Shown one piece after another: positions 12,601 through 24,599 of a DNA stretch of 64,000 nt (the stretch's first letter is position 1; each line of letters starts with the position of its first letter). A model generated the notes under the pieces. It was not told where the DNA came from, did not search any database, and was given only the letters and a program-made list of their open reading frames with translations. The stretch spans positions 5,792,990-5,856,989 of the forward strand of contig NC_087387.1 in NCBI RefSeq assembly GCF_963675165.1, written 5' to 3'. The stretch comes from Halichondria panicea (lineage: Eukaryota > Porifera > Demospongiae > Suberitida > Halichondriidae). The translations under genes and the position numbers were made by a program.

Positions 12601-14937
12601 CCCCTGCTAAACACTCCATTGCATCTGAGACATTTTTTAATTCATCTTCTAGTAAAGATTCGAACCTCTCCAGCCCAGTTGGTGCATCATTATCCCCATC
12701 TGTGCAGACCCCCCTCTCCTCCAGCACTACTGTGTCTCAAGTGTCCAGTGGTGACCTCTCCTCAACCAGTGGGTCATCGCTGCAGTCTGACACCAACTCA
12801 TGTAAAGAACACTCGAGTATCGGCTCAAATATTCGAGAAATCAGTCCATTATCAGTGACTAGTTTAGACCGCACTTACTCCCCCTCTCCACAGTCTGCTA
12901 GGAGTTCCCCTATACCCACAATCGCATCATCGCTACAATTAGAGCTATCTAATACCAGGAAAACCGAAAGAAATATTGACAATTTAACAAAAACTATGAC
13001 GGAAAATGTAACTATGACAACGGGTATTGCTACGACAACTGTTTCCATGGCTACACTCTCTAAATTGATTACCCCTCCACTGTCTACTTCTATTTCAAAT
13101 TCATCCAACATATCTCTACCCCCTGTCATTGCAGCGAGTGACGTCTCTGCAGCTAGCTCCGATCATGTGACTGGCGGTGTTAACAGTGGGATCAATAGCA
13201 ATCAAGTTGACACGATCAAATCAGCTCAAGTTGATGCGGTGGTTGTTGGTGATATAACTAGACCAATCTGTCTATGGGGAGGCTGTGCAAGGTGAGCTCT
13301 CTGTACTGTGTGCCATTATCTTGTCACTTTTATTGTGCCTAAAAGTCAAAGTTTTTCCATAGCATGTGTCTGTACCTGTGTTAGCAGGCCACCCACCACT
13401 ATACACCTGTTAGTCTGCCCCAAAGGCCACCCAACTGTACAAGAATTAGTATCCAAAATTTCAAGCTCCATACTTGTTTCTGTCTTGTGTGCAGTGTACG
13501 ATCCAACTGGGCAGAGCTGTTCCATCATGTGGTGACCACCCACCTGTCACACCCCCAACCACACCCCTTAGCCTGTCAGTGGACTGGTTGCTCCTCTAAT
13601 GCCAAGAGAATGGGACCATCTCTCCTCACACACCTTCAGGTACACTCTACGTGTAGAAATACCTCACTCTCTGCTTGCACTATTATCACTCTCACTATTG
13701 AATGTGGTGATACTTTGTCTACAATAGAAAAACACTTGTATCCCAAATTTTAGTGTTTCACCTCTGAATGTACATGTGAATTTTGTTATGCCCCAGCAGG
13801 GTGTCATACAGGGGGGGGGGGGAAGAGGGATATCCCCCCTAGCTCCAATTCCCCCCCGCTTCAAGTACTAGTTGTATGACTGAGTGTCCATAGCTGGGTA
13901 TTGAAATAACAGTTGACCTTTTTTTAGTAAGGTTCCTTTTTCATTTCCCCCCTCCACTTCAAAATCCTGGGATGTGTCCAGACACCTTTTTTCAATCCTC
14001 TCACATTTGCCTTTGTTATGCATTACTAGTGAACCAGGCCTAAGAAGTGGTTAGTATCGACCACCACTGACCAGTGTGGCTATTTTTACACTTGTATGGT
14101 ATCTGTTATCATTTATGTTTTTTTCGTACTACATGTACGTGTGTGTGTGTGTGTGTGTGTGTGAGCCTGTCATCCCGCCCCCTCCACAGGGTCACCACTG
14201 CAGTCCTGGACCTCCCCCCACTCCTCCCAACATCGCTAGGACGCTACTCAGGATCAAACAAGTCCCAACACTAGCAGTAAGTGCACCAACATCACTCTAG
14301 CTTGTGAATGTACATTGTAGTTTCAGGCTCTAAGTTTTGGCTAAAATATTCAGGATAAAATTTCAATAATTTTCGTTCAAAATTCGTTTTTTCTATTTGA
14401 AAATTACCCGCTACATGTACATGGAATTACTCTTTTATATTCTCTTTTATCTTCAGGATTTACCGATAGAGAGCTCCCTGACAAAGGCCGTTCATTTGAC
14501 AGCTGCTCTGGTTCTGAGGAACATGGTGCGATCACTGCCTGAGGCCACATCGTAAGTGTTCTATAGTGTACTTTTTAAATGATGCCATACATGTAGAGTA
14601 TTACCTCAGCCCACACACATTATTCTGAGAGCAAATTCCAATAATTGTACCGAGGTGGCTTTTTGTTGTAAACAAACCGTTCATTTAATTTGAAATTGAG
14701 ACCTAGCTGGTCTTCCTTCAGATCTAGAGATGGCTTTTAGAGGGTTCCAGTACTGTCCATGTATTCATTGTGCTTGGTTACAGTATATAGTTTAACCCCA
14801 ACCCACCCCCTCTTTCCTCACACAGGAAACTCCTCCCCTTTGAAGCTCGGCTCTCGGAGGTGGCGTGTTCAAATAGTGAAGCCAGCAACGCAATATCAGA
14901 GACATTATATCTCATGTATCACTCTGAGTTGTCATGA
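6665..14937 (+). CDS. ARID2: ARID2 (BAF200), PBAF chromatin-remodelling subunit
   Basis: Sixteen exons with matching phases give 1289 codons plus stop: 6665-6750, 7195-7386, 7665-7761, 7933-7996, 8104-8301, 8804-8871, 9173-9236, 9553-9706, 9895-10073, 10411-11200, 11399-11536, 11891-13291, 13495-13639, 14190-14276, 14457-14551, 14826-14937. The product matches ARID2 in domain order: ARID domain (~12-110, IPLLGGRELDLCHLF … ASYAVRQNYMK), armadillo-like helical region (~150-490, LSGYPNEVDF, LRNLSF, EILGELSW), RFX-type winged helix (~631-710, MYSSYLKAV … TVFPDSLSTK), long Ser/Thr-rich linker, two C2H2 fingers (CLWGGC near 1138, CQWTGC near 1170) and a conserved helical C terminus (KAVHLTAALVLRNM). 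ARID2 targets the PBAF form of SWI/SNF to chromatin. It is shorter than human ARID2 (1835 aa) through a shorter linker. The start follows AAAA and precedes the conserved FLDQL; Met at 6698 is possible. Confidence 0.93.
6985..7190. repeat. CA-rich microsatellite in ARID2 intron 1
   Basis: Long interrupted (CA)n with two ~70-bp sub-repeats containing CTGACCCCCCTCACACACCT. It ends at the exon 2 acceptor (CACACGCAG at 7186-7194), so the polypyrimidine tract is replaced by CA repeat. Similar GT/CA tracts border several NUP205 exons. Confidence 0.85.
8994..9120. mobile_element. Intronic MITE of a dispersed family (CAGTGATGTG ends)
   Basis: The interval begins CAGTGATGTGCCCACACTGG and ends with GGGCACATCACTG, an inverted pair. 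Related, mostly partial copies with GGTGGTTGGTAC-type interiors lie in other introns near 7437-7530, 8450-8540, 10085-10125, 14040-14080 and 32085-32135. A clean target-site duplication is not seen for this copy. Confidence 0.5.
9393..9502. mobile_element. Second MITE related to the 5659 element
   Basis: Ends CGACATGAGTACCTCGATTA and reverse complement of CAACACGAGTACCTCGAATA; the interior (CACATGCAAC, ACTTGACC-like) matches the 5659-5787 element in the opposite orientation. It lies in ARID2 intron 7. Confidence 0.6.
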
Positions 14938-15274
14938 CAACCATTACATTATCAATTCTAATACACATACTCATTACTGCTATTATTTATACGCAAAGAA
15001 ACATCACTTTGAAATGGATTTCATTATAATAATAATTATAGCACTGCACCTAGTGTCAAATTTAAATTAAACTTATAATTACGTATTTCTAAAATTAGTC
15101 TAGAAACGTTCAGTACTAAGATTAGTATTTTTCAAGAGTTTCATGGGTCATGTGATAGTCATGTGATCAGATATCTGTTCGGACATCAGCCTTCAGTTTG
15201 AGCAGTCTCCTTACTCTCCTCACTAGAGCCTGCACAAACCCAACCCTCAACTCCGCCCTAGCCGAGAACTGAGC

Positions 15275-15412
15275 CTGTGTGTGTGTGTGTGGTGGGAGGG
15301 ATAATTACGAGTGTGTGTGTGTGTGTGGTAGTGGGAGGTATAATTACGAGTGTGTGTGTGTGTGTGGTGGGAGAGATAATTACGAGTGTGTGTGTGTGTG
15401 TGTGTGTGTAAG
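15275..15412. repeat. GT-rich minisatellite next to NUP205 terminal exon
   Basis: Three repeats of (GT)n-GTGGGAGGGATAATTACGA. The equivalent site in copy B (about 57643-57728) has two. The repeat abuts the acceptor of the last NUP205 exon, and the acceptor could be CACAG at 15275 or GGCTCAG at 15269. Confidence 0.8.
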
Positions 15413-16986
15413 GGACTGACTCAGAGCTACGTATAATTATATAGGGACAGTGCACATGCATGTAAGTGTGCAGTGCAGCAACTACTGCATGTATTACAAT
15501 ATTTTGCAAGCGAAAAGCATTTTAGTAGAAATTTGCGACCTGGTCCAACAGGATAATGATGTCATACATGTACTAACTAGCCTGGTCTTTGCAATATTAT
15601 AGCGACACCATTAGAACCCGTCTGTACCTCTTCCACGTCCAAGAGCTTCTTGAAGAGACCGTCAGTGAGGCTCTTGCCAATGTCTATCTTGAGGGACTCC
15701 AGGTCTGCTGCACTCACTCCCTCCCCCACCGAAGACAGGTCAAAGGTCAAATCACCGCTCTGGGTGGCACCATACTCTGCGAACAGAATTATTCATACTT
15801 TGCAGATTTTGTCATTGTACAAACACGTATTCATTAAATCTTAGTTTTTGCCACTGACCTTGCAATAGTCTCATAGAGGATCGAGCCATACCCACCATAT
15901 GGGGGTCAGAGGTCACCGGCTTACAGTGTACGAGGTAGTACTGCAGGTGTCTCCACAACAGGTACAGCAGGTTCTCAATCAAGTCTGATTAATAGGGGTC
16001 AGGGGAAATACATACTCGCTTAGAAAATAATTGTATGTATAGCTGTCACAGTGATCAGCAGACTGAAAGAGGCTATAAAGATTTGGGGTCCTGGCTGTAT
16101 TACAGTATAAGAGGGTGACCTGCTTTATAGGATGATCTGGCTAAGTATGAGCTTTCCCCTTGCAAATGGAATATTTTTGTGAAAAAGCAGTCTGTAATTT
16201 TTCTAGGTCTTCCTATTAAGATAGGCCTTCCAATTAAGGGCAGCCACTACAAATACATTTCTTGGTGTGAAAAGTAAACGAAAGCACAAGACAATAATAC
16301 TTGTATAGGATACATGCGTAGTGCTGTAGCTCTTGCTTCCTGTTAGTGACGAGTTGCTTGAGGCGTTGTCTGGCCACTGTCTGCTGTTGAGCAGGAGAGA
16401 GCTTGTCCACAGTCATGTTGGCAGGTAAGAGCTGTACAAGCAAGACTGTTATTGAAAACAATAATACTTGAAATGCATTATTATAAGTCAAATAAAACCG
16501 GATTAACAGCTAACCAACGCAGATGCATGTACATAGAGTTGATTTCGATTGTCAACTGGACTCAGCCTGGTTTGATTTCCACCGACCTTGTCACTACATA
16601 GCTCTTTAGTACAGTGCATATCCTAAGTAACCGTGACTATCTCATACCGTTCTAACATCTTCCATTCCCAACGTTCCACTTTCTAGCTTCCGGTTCTTCT
16701 GTTGATGGGTCTCCAATGACGACCCGTAACCATCCACACACTCTTTCAAGTGCTGAATGAGCAGTCCTAATGAGTGGGGGTGGGCTCCCGACATGGGTGC
16801 AAAGGTCGCTCTGCTGGATGGCATCGTTATGGCTTCAGCAAGGTGTGGGGTGAGAAGGATACGACAGTAGGGAGAGGAGAACTCCGTGCCTGTAGAAACA
16901 ATTGAACATTAGAATTAACTTTGTTACATTATTTATGCACATTGTATAAACAATAATTTTTTTGTCATATCAATAAAAAAAAAATT

Positions 16987-17068
16987 CGACGAGGATGGGA
17001 TTGGAACCCACGCGTGCAGAGCACAATGGATTAGCAGTCCATCGCCTTAACCACTCGGCCACCTCGTC
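16987..17068 (-). tRNA. tRNA-Ser (anticodon GCT), in NUP205 copy A intron
   Basis: The 82-nt minus-strand sequence folds as a class II tRNA: acceptor stem GACGAGG/CCTCGTC, D-arm TGGCCGAGTGG (A box), anticodon loop with GCT, a long variable arm and a T-arm. The discriminator is G. A run of ten T follows and would end Pol III transcription. The T-loop reads GGTTCCAATCC rather than the usual GGTTCGAATCC, changing position 57 from purine to C, inside the B box. Confidence 0.92.
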
Positions 17069-17758
17069 TCACATTGAACAGAGAACAATAAGACCACAAC
17101 CGTGCTAATAGCTTACTTGCACAAAATTCACCCACAAATTCACCTCCAATTGTCATGGCAACTCGGCAGTAGGAGACGAGGTTGGTGGCAATCTGTTGAA
17201 CGACCAATGAGGCGTCCTCACTGATCATAAGATCCACACCTCTCACACCATCCCCACCCTCGCTCTGGGTCACCTGATTTACGAGTGACTTCCAATTCTG
17301 TCGAGAAATAAAATTAAAGTAAATTCACTATTAAAATAACTATCACACAATTTACGCAAGTATAATTAACATAATTATGATGAAGGTACAATTGTTGTTA
17401 TATATACAGTAACTAACTAATCCGGCCGGCCAACGTATATAGTTTCCTCAAAAGTCGCACAATACAATTTAAGCAACCTCTCAGACCTATATAGTAAACG
17501 TAAAGGAAGCGAAACAAATATTGTGCATTGAAAATTGTAGCCACCATTTCTAAACTTCTGGGCACATTACTGCTAGTACTATATACAAATACTGACCTGT
17601 TTGGACCAGTACTGTGGTAGTAGTGTGAGCATGAGTCGCTGTAGACGAACCAGACCAGAGCCAATGGGTGTGGCCATTTGGGACGACCAATCATGACCTG
17701 CCAAAGCGGAGGAAATGGTTACCATCAAACATCGTATAGTGTTACCGATATATATATA

Positions 17759-17927
17759 CAGTATAACTGGAATTTAGTGGGAGTTTTAATTTGGCGATTT
17801 GGTGACGAATTAAAAAAACATGCAGACACAACGTCACTGCTGCAGTAGTGGTTTGAGACGCTAAAAATAAGCGAATTAAGCCGGTTCAAATGGCAATATA
17901 ATACTCCCCAATGTTCCAGTTATACGG
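17759..17927. mobile_element. TA-flanked MITE in NUP205 copy A intron
   Basis: Ends CAGTATAACTGGAA and TTCCAGTTATACGG are near inverted repeats flanked by TA, as in Tc1/mariner-type MITEs. Copy B holds the same insertion (from about 60239, left end CCGTATAACTGG) with a damaged right end. Confidence 0.65.
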
Positions 17928-18371
17928 TACGAGTATAGAAACATGTAAAATGTTACATATACTTCACGAGTACAAATATACCTACTTGAAAAAAAGTACT
18001 TCAAATATACCTAGTACAGGGGGATACAGAAATACACACATACAATGAGTGAGGGAACAATCAATAATCATAATTATTGTGCCAATATTTACCGACGTCC
18101 GAGTGACCAATGACGGCTGTGACGAGGGCAAGCTCTTGTAGTGTTGCCATAGTAACCACCTGATGTTGCTCTTTGAGAACAGTCGCAAAAATCTCAGAGT
18201 GCGATCCAATCAAATCTGTCACCTGAAATCACATGACAATGATACAACTAAAGCTGAATAATTATTACTGAAATGTAATAATTTACTACTACTTCAATGT
18301 TTTGCGAGTATCATATAATTATTTTGTAGACAAAATTAATAGCGAAAATTTGCACCTTTGAAATTTCCCGC

Positions 18372-19930
18372 AACCTGTTCTGATTTGATGATCAATCGTT
18401 TAAAAAAATAAAATCATGTAGGCAACGTATAAAATTATCTATTTCTGGAGCTGGGATACTTAAATAAGCTGCATTCATGGGTAGAGAAAAATTAGTGAGT
18501 TGTGTGGTTTTACTTGGAAAACACCCTATAGCTAACCACCATTTTTTTATGCAAACCAATCACGAAATATTCTCTGGTGGCATTTCAGTTTCTACTGAGA
18601 TTACTCCACCTTCTGACTGCAGTACAATATATTGTATCAGTTGTTAGAGATGGTCCAAATAATATAATGTGTGTAGTTTGTATGTGTCTGGAATCGTTTG
18701 AGAAAACAAGAAATTATTGTTCAAGATGATGTTGCTCTCTCTCATAGTCCTCTGTAGTGCAGTACTCAAATGGCTGATATGCTTGTCCCCGCTCAATCAA
18801 ATAGCTGGCGTGTTGTCAGTATTATTTTGCTGCTCGTATGGTTGCTGTAAACTTGTTTTAGCTATCAGTCGTTTTACAGTTCCTCGGCTGATAATGTCAC
18901 TCGGCCGAAAGTTCGAATTCTTCCTTGTGATAACATAAGTTCAGGAAAGTTGGCACACATGTTTTAGGTACACTACACAACAAAGAAGGACTGTTTATTC
19001 TCTGAAACCACAAATATTTCCCAAATCACACTACATCCCACAACATATCTCATGATCCCATTGGAATCCCAGAACTAAACTTGTCACTCTTCAAGAGAAT
19101 GGTATGAGGAACATGATACACAAAAAATTACAGGGAAAAAACAGCGCTTTTTGAGATGTCAGAGTTCAAAGGACACTAATTAGATACAATACCCAAACTT
19201 TATCGAGTGAAGCCGTACAACATACCAAATGATGCGGAATTTCTTAGGCAACAAGATGATATACATTCTTAGAATGTTAATGGTTAGAAAGTTACAGTCT
19301 CAGAAGCCATATTGTTTACAAACCCAAAATTTTTTCTGATATGTTATCATACCATTCCTCACACATATACCAAGTTTCGTGCAATCTGAAGACGTCACAT
19401 TTTAAATTTCGTTGAATTGATATGGAATGACCCGTATCTCATTCTAATCCTTTTCATTATCCTGTGAATAGAGACCGTAGTCATTCCTTTATTGAGCTCA
19501 AAACTCTTCAGTCTTATCGTGGAAGTGTATTTTCAGTGTATTATTATTCCTGTCAGAAGTTACCAGACTTCTCAGCATTCTGACTAGTTTAGCTTGTCTA
19601 TTATGACTTCTAATATGACCTGTGCAAGATATATTACCATGTTAGCGAGCCCTTTGATGAGAAGAAGACAAGCTTTGATTCACATTCTCTATGGCCATTT
19701 GTCTTGCCTTTCTAAACATTTCTTCATCTTGTGAGATCATTGCCACTCTATGCCACTCGGGAAAAGCATCAATAAACGCAATTACTCCATCCATTTGTTC
19801 ACGGCCACAGCAGCCTCTCTTATTGGCGCCAATCTCGCACGCAATGTATCCCTAAATAATGATTACATCACCGTAACGCGCCTGGATTCAACCACGCCCA
19901 TCGTTTCCAATCCCTTTCTCTTCCTTCATC
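18372..19930. other. Copy-A-specific block replacing a NUP205 exon
   Basis: Alignment by eye of copies A and B is close up to 18371/60850 and resumes near 19930/61565. Between these points copy A has about 1.56 kb of unrelated sequence where copy B has about 0.71 kb containing the 91-codon exon. The copy A block holds no recognisable gene, tRNA or terminal inverted repeat. A hydrophobic frame at 18717-18938 has no supporting context. Confidence 0.7.
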
Positions 19931-20131
19931 TATGGGTCAACTATCGAAGACTCAACTAGTGAAGACTCAAGTCAAGTGCAGAACACCAAGTGGAGAACAC
20001 AACTGCTGCTGAGTGACCTTCAGGGCCACGTATCCCTTCAGGGCCACGTATACTACTACTGGAAGAAAGTAGATAAAAAGTGCCGACTCAGCAGTCTTAA
20101 TCGTGACCAACCTCCCCTTTTTTCTTCATAT

Positions 20132-20552
20132 CAGAGGAGGTCGGACATCACTTGAACTTTCACTAATTATGACCTTTTAATGACATTCCAGGCCAAATTG
20201 CTTTTCGTTTTTGCTGACTCAGCAGTAGTGGCTACTGTACTTCTGCTAGTCTCTAGTTTAGCCGCCCTCTAAAAGTTGGGCGGCCTAATCACGAGTCTAT
20301 GTTATAGAGGGCGATTGATTCATGAGACAATATTTCTGCACAGTTTCTGTCGCTGAATCTGTTGACAGCTAGTTGTGTTTGGTGTCTATGATGGTTACTG
20401 GACCTAGCCCTATCAGCACATAATACCCATACTAGCTAGATCCACCTAGATGCAGTCATGTTTACTGCTGAGTCAGCAAAAACGAAAAGCAATTTGGCCT
20501 GGAATGTCATTAAAAGGTCTCATAATTAGTGAAAGTTTAAGTGATGTCCGAC
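20132..20552. mobile_element. Foldback MITE with 8-bp duplication, copy A only
   Basis: Long inverted arms (about 80-100 bp; GTCGGACATCACTTGAACTT, CCAGGCCAAATTGCTTTTCG) enclose a short loop. The left end is CAGAGGAGGTCGG and the right end lacks the last few bases. Flanked by CTTCATAT (20124-20131 and 20553-20560). Copy B at about 61728 lacks it. Confidence 0.7.
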
Positions 20553-21048
20553 CTTCATATGCCCTTGGAATTACAGTGGATTGCAGTGCACTTGCAGAGA
20601 ATTGCCAAACAGCAAAACCACAATCAGATAAATTATTATGAATATCATTATCAGTTTTCTGGAGTTTACTTGAACTTTTCCAAGAGTACTGTACTACTTT
20701 ATTACAGGTAGAAAGCATAGAGCCAACTGAAAATAACCAATTTTCAGCAGACACTCATTGAACCTCTCTAGGCATGCCCCCTCCCCCCAAAGAACGTAAT
20801 TTACATGCATGACATTTGTACACTGTATAGTCAGTCAAGCATTCTTGAAATGTATTTCATGCATTTCTAGTCTACTTAAGCTTTTCAAGAGTGCTATCAT
20901 AAAGTATCCATTCTGTAGGTATCTATGAGTGAGACTAATAGGAGTGCCCTGAGAATATAATCGCATGGAGGTGTATGACTGAGCACCTTTTTAGGATTTA
21001 ATCCCCTGGGCCCAGCTTGTAGATTCAATTTGCTCATACCTGTATATG

Positions 21049-23302
21049 GGTTATTACTTTGTGTAAATGTCACGAAATATGCTGACTATGCATATAATAA
21101 TTATTACTGTATACTATGTTGCAATAATAATGCGTTCTCCTGTTCTCCGCGTTCTCATGGTTCTCCTGTTCTCAGGGTTCTCATGGTTCTCCGCGTTCTC
21201 ATGGTTCTCCACGTTCTCATGGTTCTCCGCATTCTCATGGTTCTCCTGTTCTCTGCATTCTCATGGTTCTCCGCGTTCTCATGGTTCTCCGCGTTCTCAT
21301 GGTTCTCCACGTTCTCATAGTTCTCCGCGTTCTCCTGTTCTCAGGGTTCTCATGGTTCTCCACGTTTTCATAATTCTCTGCGTTCTCATGGTTCTCCGCG
21401 TTCTCATGGTTCTCCGCGTTCTCATGGTTCTCCACGTTCTCATAGTTCTCCGCGTTCTCCTGTTCTCAGGGTTCTCATGGTTCTCCACGTTTTCATAATT
21501 CTCTGCGTTCTCATGGTTCTCCTGTTCTCATGGTTCTCCTGTTCTCATGGTTCTCATGGTTCTCCTGTTCTCATGGTTCTCATGGTTCTCCGCGTTCTCA
21601 TGGTTCTCCACGTTCTCATAGTTCTCCACGTTCTCCTGTTCTCAGGGTTCTCATGGTTCTCCACGTTCTCATAATTCTCCGCGTTCTCCTGTTCCTGCAT
21701 TATCATGGTTCTCCTGTTCTCAGGGTTCTCCACGTTCTCAAGGTTCTCCTCGTTCTCATGGTTCTTTTGTTCTCAGCGTTCTCATGGTTCTCCACGTTCT
21801 CATGGTTCTCCTATTCTCTGCGTTCTCATGGTTCTCGACGTTCTCCTGTTCTCAGGGTATTCCGTGTTCTCATGGTTCTTCTGTTCCCACGGTTCTCCTG
21901 TTCTCAGGGTTCTCCGTGTTCTCATGGTTCTCCGCGTTCTCCGCATTCTCATGGTTCTCTTGTTCTCTTGTTCTCACAGTTCTCCTGTTCTTAGGTTCTC
22001 TGTGTTCTCCGCGTTCTCATGGTTCTTCTGTTCTCCTGTTCTCACGGTTCTCCTGTTCTCAGGGTTCTCTGTGTTCTCCGCATTCTCATGGTTCTCCGCG
22101 TTCTCATGTTCTTAGGATTCTCCGCTTTCTCCACGTTCTCCGCGTTCTCTTGTTCTCCTGTTCTCACATTCTTATGGCTATCTGAGAACGAGGAGAACCC
22201 AGAGAACAAGAAAACCGTGAAAACACGGAGAACGAGAGAACGTGGAGAACCCGGAAAACAGGAGAATGAGGAGAACCATGAGAACGCGAAGAACAGGAGA
22301 ACTATGAGAACACAGAGAACCGTGAGAACGAGGAGAACCATGCATGAGAACGCAGAGAACAGGAAAACGCGGAGAACAGGACAACAGAAGAACCCAGAGA
22401 ACAAGAAAAACGCGGAGAACGTGGAGAACCCGGAAAACAGGAGAACCATGAGAACGCGGAGAACCATGAGAACACGAAGAACACGAAGAACAGGAGAATC
22501 ATGAGAACACAGAGAACGTGGAGAACAAAAGAACTATGAGAACCATGAGAATAAGAGAACCCTGAGAACAAGAGAACGCGTGAAACAGGAGAATCATGAG
22601 AACATGGAGAACCGTGAAAACAGGAGAACCACGAGAACTCAGAGAACAAGACAACCACGAGAACGCGGAGAACCATGAGAACGTGGAGAACCCCGAGAAC
22701 AGGAGAACCATGAGAACAAGAGAACATGGAGAACCGTGAGAACAGGAGAACCAAGAGAACGCGGATAACCATGAGAACGCGGAGAACAGGAGAACCTGAA
22801 GAACGCGGAGAACCTGAAGAACCATGAGAACCTTGAGAACGTGGAGAACCATGAGAACCCTGAGAACAGGAGAACCATGAGAACGCGGAGAACCGTGAGA
22901 ACAGGAGAACCATGAGAACCCTAAGAACAGGAGAACCATGAGAACGGTGAGAACAGGAGAACCATGAGAACTAAGAACGCGGAGAACGCGGAGAACCATG
23001 AGAACGCTGAGAACGCTGAGAACCCTAAGAACAGGAGAACCATGAGAACCCTAAGAACAGGAGAACCATGAGAACACTGAAAACAGGAGAACCATGAGAA
23101 CATGGAGAATGCAGAGAACCATGAGAACACGGAGAAATAAAATTATGAGAACGCGGAGAACGCTGAGAACAGGAGAACCCTGAGAACAGGAGAACCATGA
23201 GAACGCTGAGAACAGGAGAATGCATTATTATCGCAACATAGTATACATTAATATTATATGCATAGTCAGCATATTTCGTGACATTTACACAAAGTAATAA
23301 CC
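21049..23302. repeat. Giant palindrome: inverted 18-bp minisatellite arrays with unique inverted flanks
   Basis: From about 21130 to 22175 the sequence is a tandem array of GTTCTCATG and GTTCTCCGC-like 9-mers (18-bp period). From about 22183 to 23220 it is the reverse complement (GAGAACCATGAGAACGCG). The two arrays meet near 22180. They are flanked by inverted unique sequence (TTATTACTTTGTGTAAATGT… at 21051 and its complement at 23215-23300), so the whole ~2.2 kb is one palindrome. The long hydrophobic frames in it (VLRVLMVLHV-type) are by-products of a repeat without stops, not genes. Confidence 0.9.
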
Positions 23303-23843
23303 CAGAGGAGGTACGACACGCGGTTAAGCTCACGTGGCTGCTATTTCTTGATTGAAGGCAAGAAAGACAAAGAAGTCGTTAAAAATGCATTCCAATGACG
23401 ACATTCAACTGGTGGCAAGTAAGCGCCATAAAGAGATAAGTTTAGAGCATAAAACTCAGTGAATTTGTTGCTGGCTAGTAGCTAGAGTTTTACAAGTAGA
23501 GATTAGATTTGTTGTAAGAACCAAGGCTCAGATGTTTGCAGTGATCCTATCCTGAATTGCAGGCACAGAATACTTATTGAATACTCTAAAACAGAATTAC
23601 ACTAAAAACAATAATATCTCAAAATCTAAGTGGTGGTTGAAACTGGTTGAAAAGCTATTTCACATCAGTATAAGCCCAGCAATCAACAATCCTGATCTTA
23701 GAAACGTCAAGTGTATTTTTTGAAAGATACACGCCAAGCCAAATCCACTATCAAAGTACATAGTCTTGAATGATATTCATGCACAAGTTAATGAGATTCA
23801 TAATCCTTTTAGCTGGTCGTGCGACCGTGTCGTACCTCCTCTG
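23303..23843. mobile_element. MULE-like MITE nested in the TA-flanked element
   Basis: Inverted ends CAGAGGAGGTACGACACG and CGTGTCGTACCTCCTCTG, flanked by exact 9-bp GTAATAACC (23294-23302 and 23844-23852). It interrupts the right flank of the palindrome, so it is the youngest insertion here. No transposase frame is present. Confidence 0.8.
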
Positions 23844-24252
23844 GTAATAACCTGTATATGTTTAGGAATAAGCAGATGTTCAATGAGATTCTGCTAATTG
23901 TAATAAAAGTGCAAGCTGAGCTTAGAATTACTATTGGTAATGAAATTCATATCTAGTGGTTTTGCTGTTTGGCAATTTTCTGTTGCAAGTGCACTGCAAT
24001 CCACTGTACTTTGTTCTTCACGTAGGCCTCTAGAAAGAGAGCCTCCCAAAAATTGGTATAGAGACACACTGTTCTCCTTTGCTGATAATTGTTTCAATCA
24101 TTACAGGGCCTTATATAGTGAAGGTAGTTTCACTTGTTTGTGGTTATCAAAACGTTCTATGAATATAATTACAATGCAAATTCCTATTCTCTCAAAGTAA
24201 CAGCATGATACGTAGTACATGTGTGTGTATGTGTGTGAGCTAGCGTGGAGGG

Positions 24253-24599
24253 TAGGGGTTGGTAGATTATGCTCGAGATATTTGCCTATTATGCTATTCT
24301 TTTATGCTCAAGTTAACAGCCTATTATTCTTTTCAAATCGCCTATTATTCCCACATTATTCCCTCCAAAGCACAACATAGACTCCATGTCATCGCACAAG
24401 TAACATCAAATTATTAATAATGGCCACACGACTCTATCTATAATGTAGAATGCCAAGGAGATAATTATCCACCAGTACTTTCAACCTACAAATGTTTATA
24501 CTGTGATTTGTACTGACCTGTATTTCCAAAACCTACCTATTATTCTCATAATTGTTATAAAGGTGCCTATTATGTGCCAGCATAATCTACCAACCCCTA
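24253..24599. mobile_element. hAT-like MITE, copy 2 (NUP205 copy A)
   Basis: Same ends as the 3580 element (TAGGGGTTGGTAGATTATGC), with 8-bp duplication GTGGAGGG at 24245-24252 and 24600-24607. The copy at 62009 has the identical target duplication, so the insertion preceded the segmental duplication. Confidence 0.85.

Larger units (their letters stand above)
20574..24006. mobile_element. 3.4-kb TA-flanked element with CAGTGG inverted ends
   Basis: Ends CAGTGGATTGCAGTGCACTT and its exact reverse complement, with homology continuing about 50 bp (…GCCAAACAGCAAAACCAC), flanked by TA (20572-20573 and 24007-24008). Copy B has the empty site GGAATTACTTTGTT with one TA at 61740-61741, so this is a true insertion after the duplication. 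CAGTG ends and TA targets are typical of Tc1/mariner elements. No transposase is seen. The interior is mainly a palindromic minisatellite plus a nested MITE, so it is non-autonomous. Confidence 0.8.

Noticed and set aside
18717-18938. Hydrophobic 73-residue frame
   Set aside because: Isolated, in the copy-A-specific block, no splice or homology support.
21067-22999. Long hydrophobic frames (VLRVLMVLHV-like) and Arg/Glu/Asn-rich frames over the minisatellite
   Set aside because: They exist in several frames and on both strands because the 9/18-bp repeat lacks stops; no start context, splice sites or domain.
21130-23220. Regular repeats as a CRISPR-like array
   Set aside because: No repeat-spacer alternation; contiguous degenerate 9-mers in a eukaryotic transposon.
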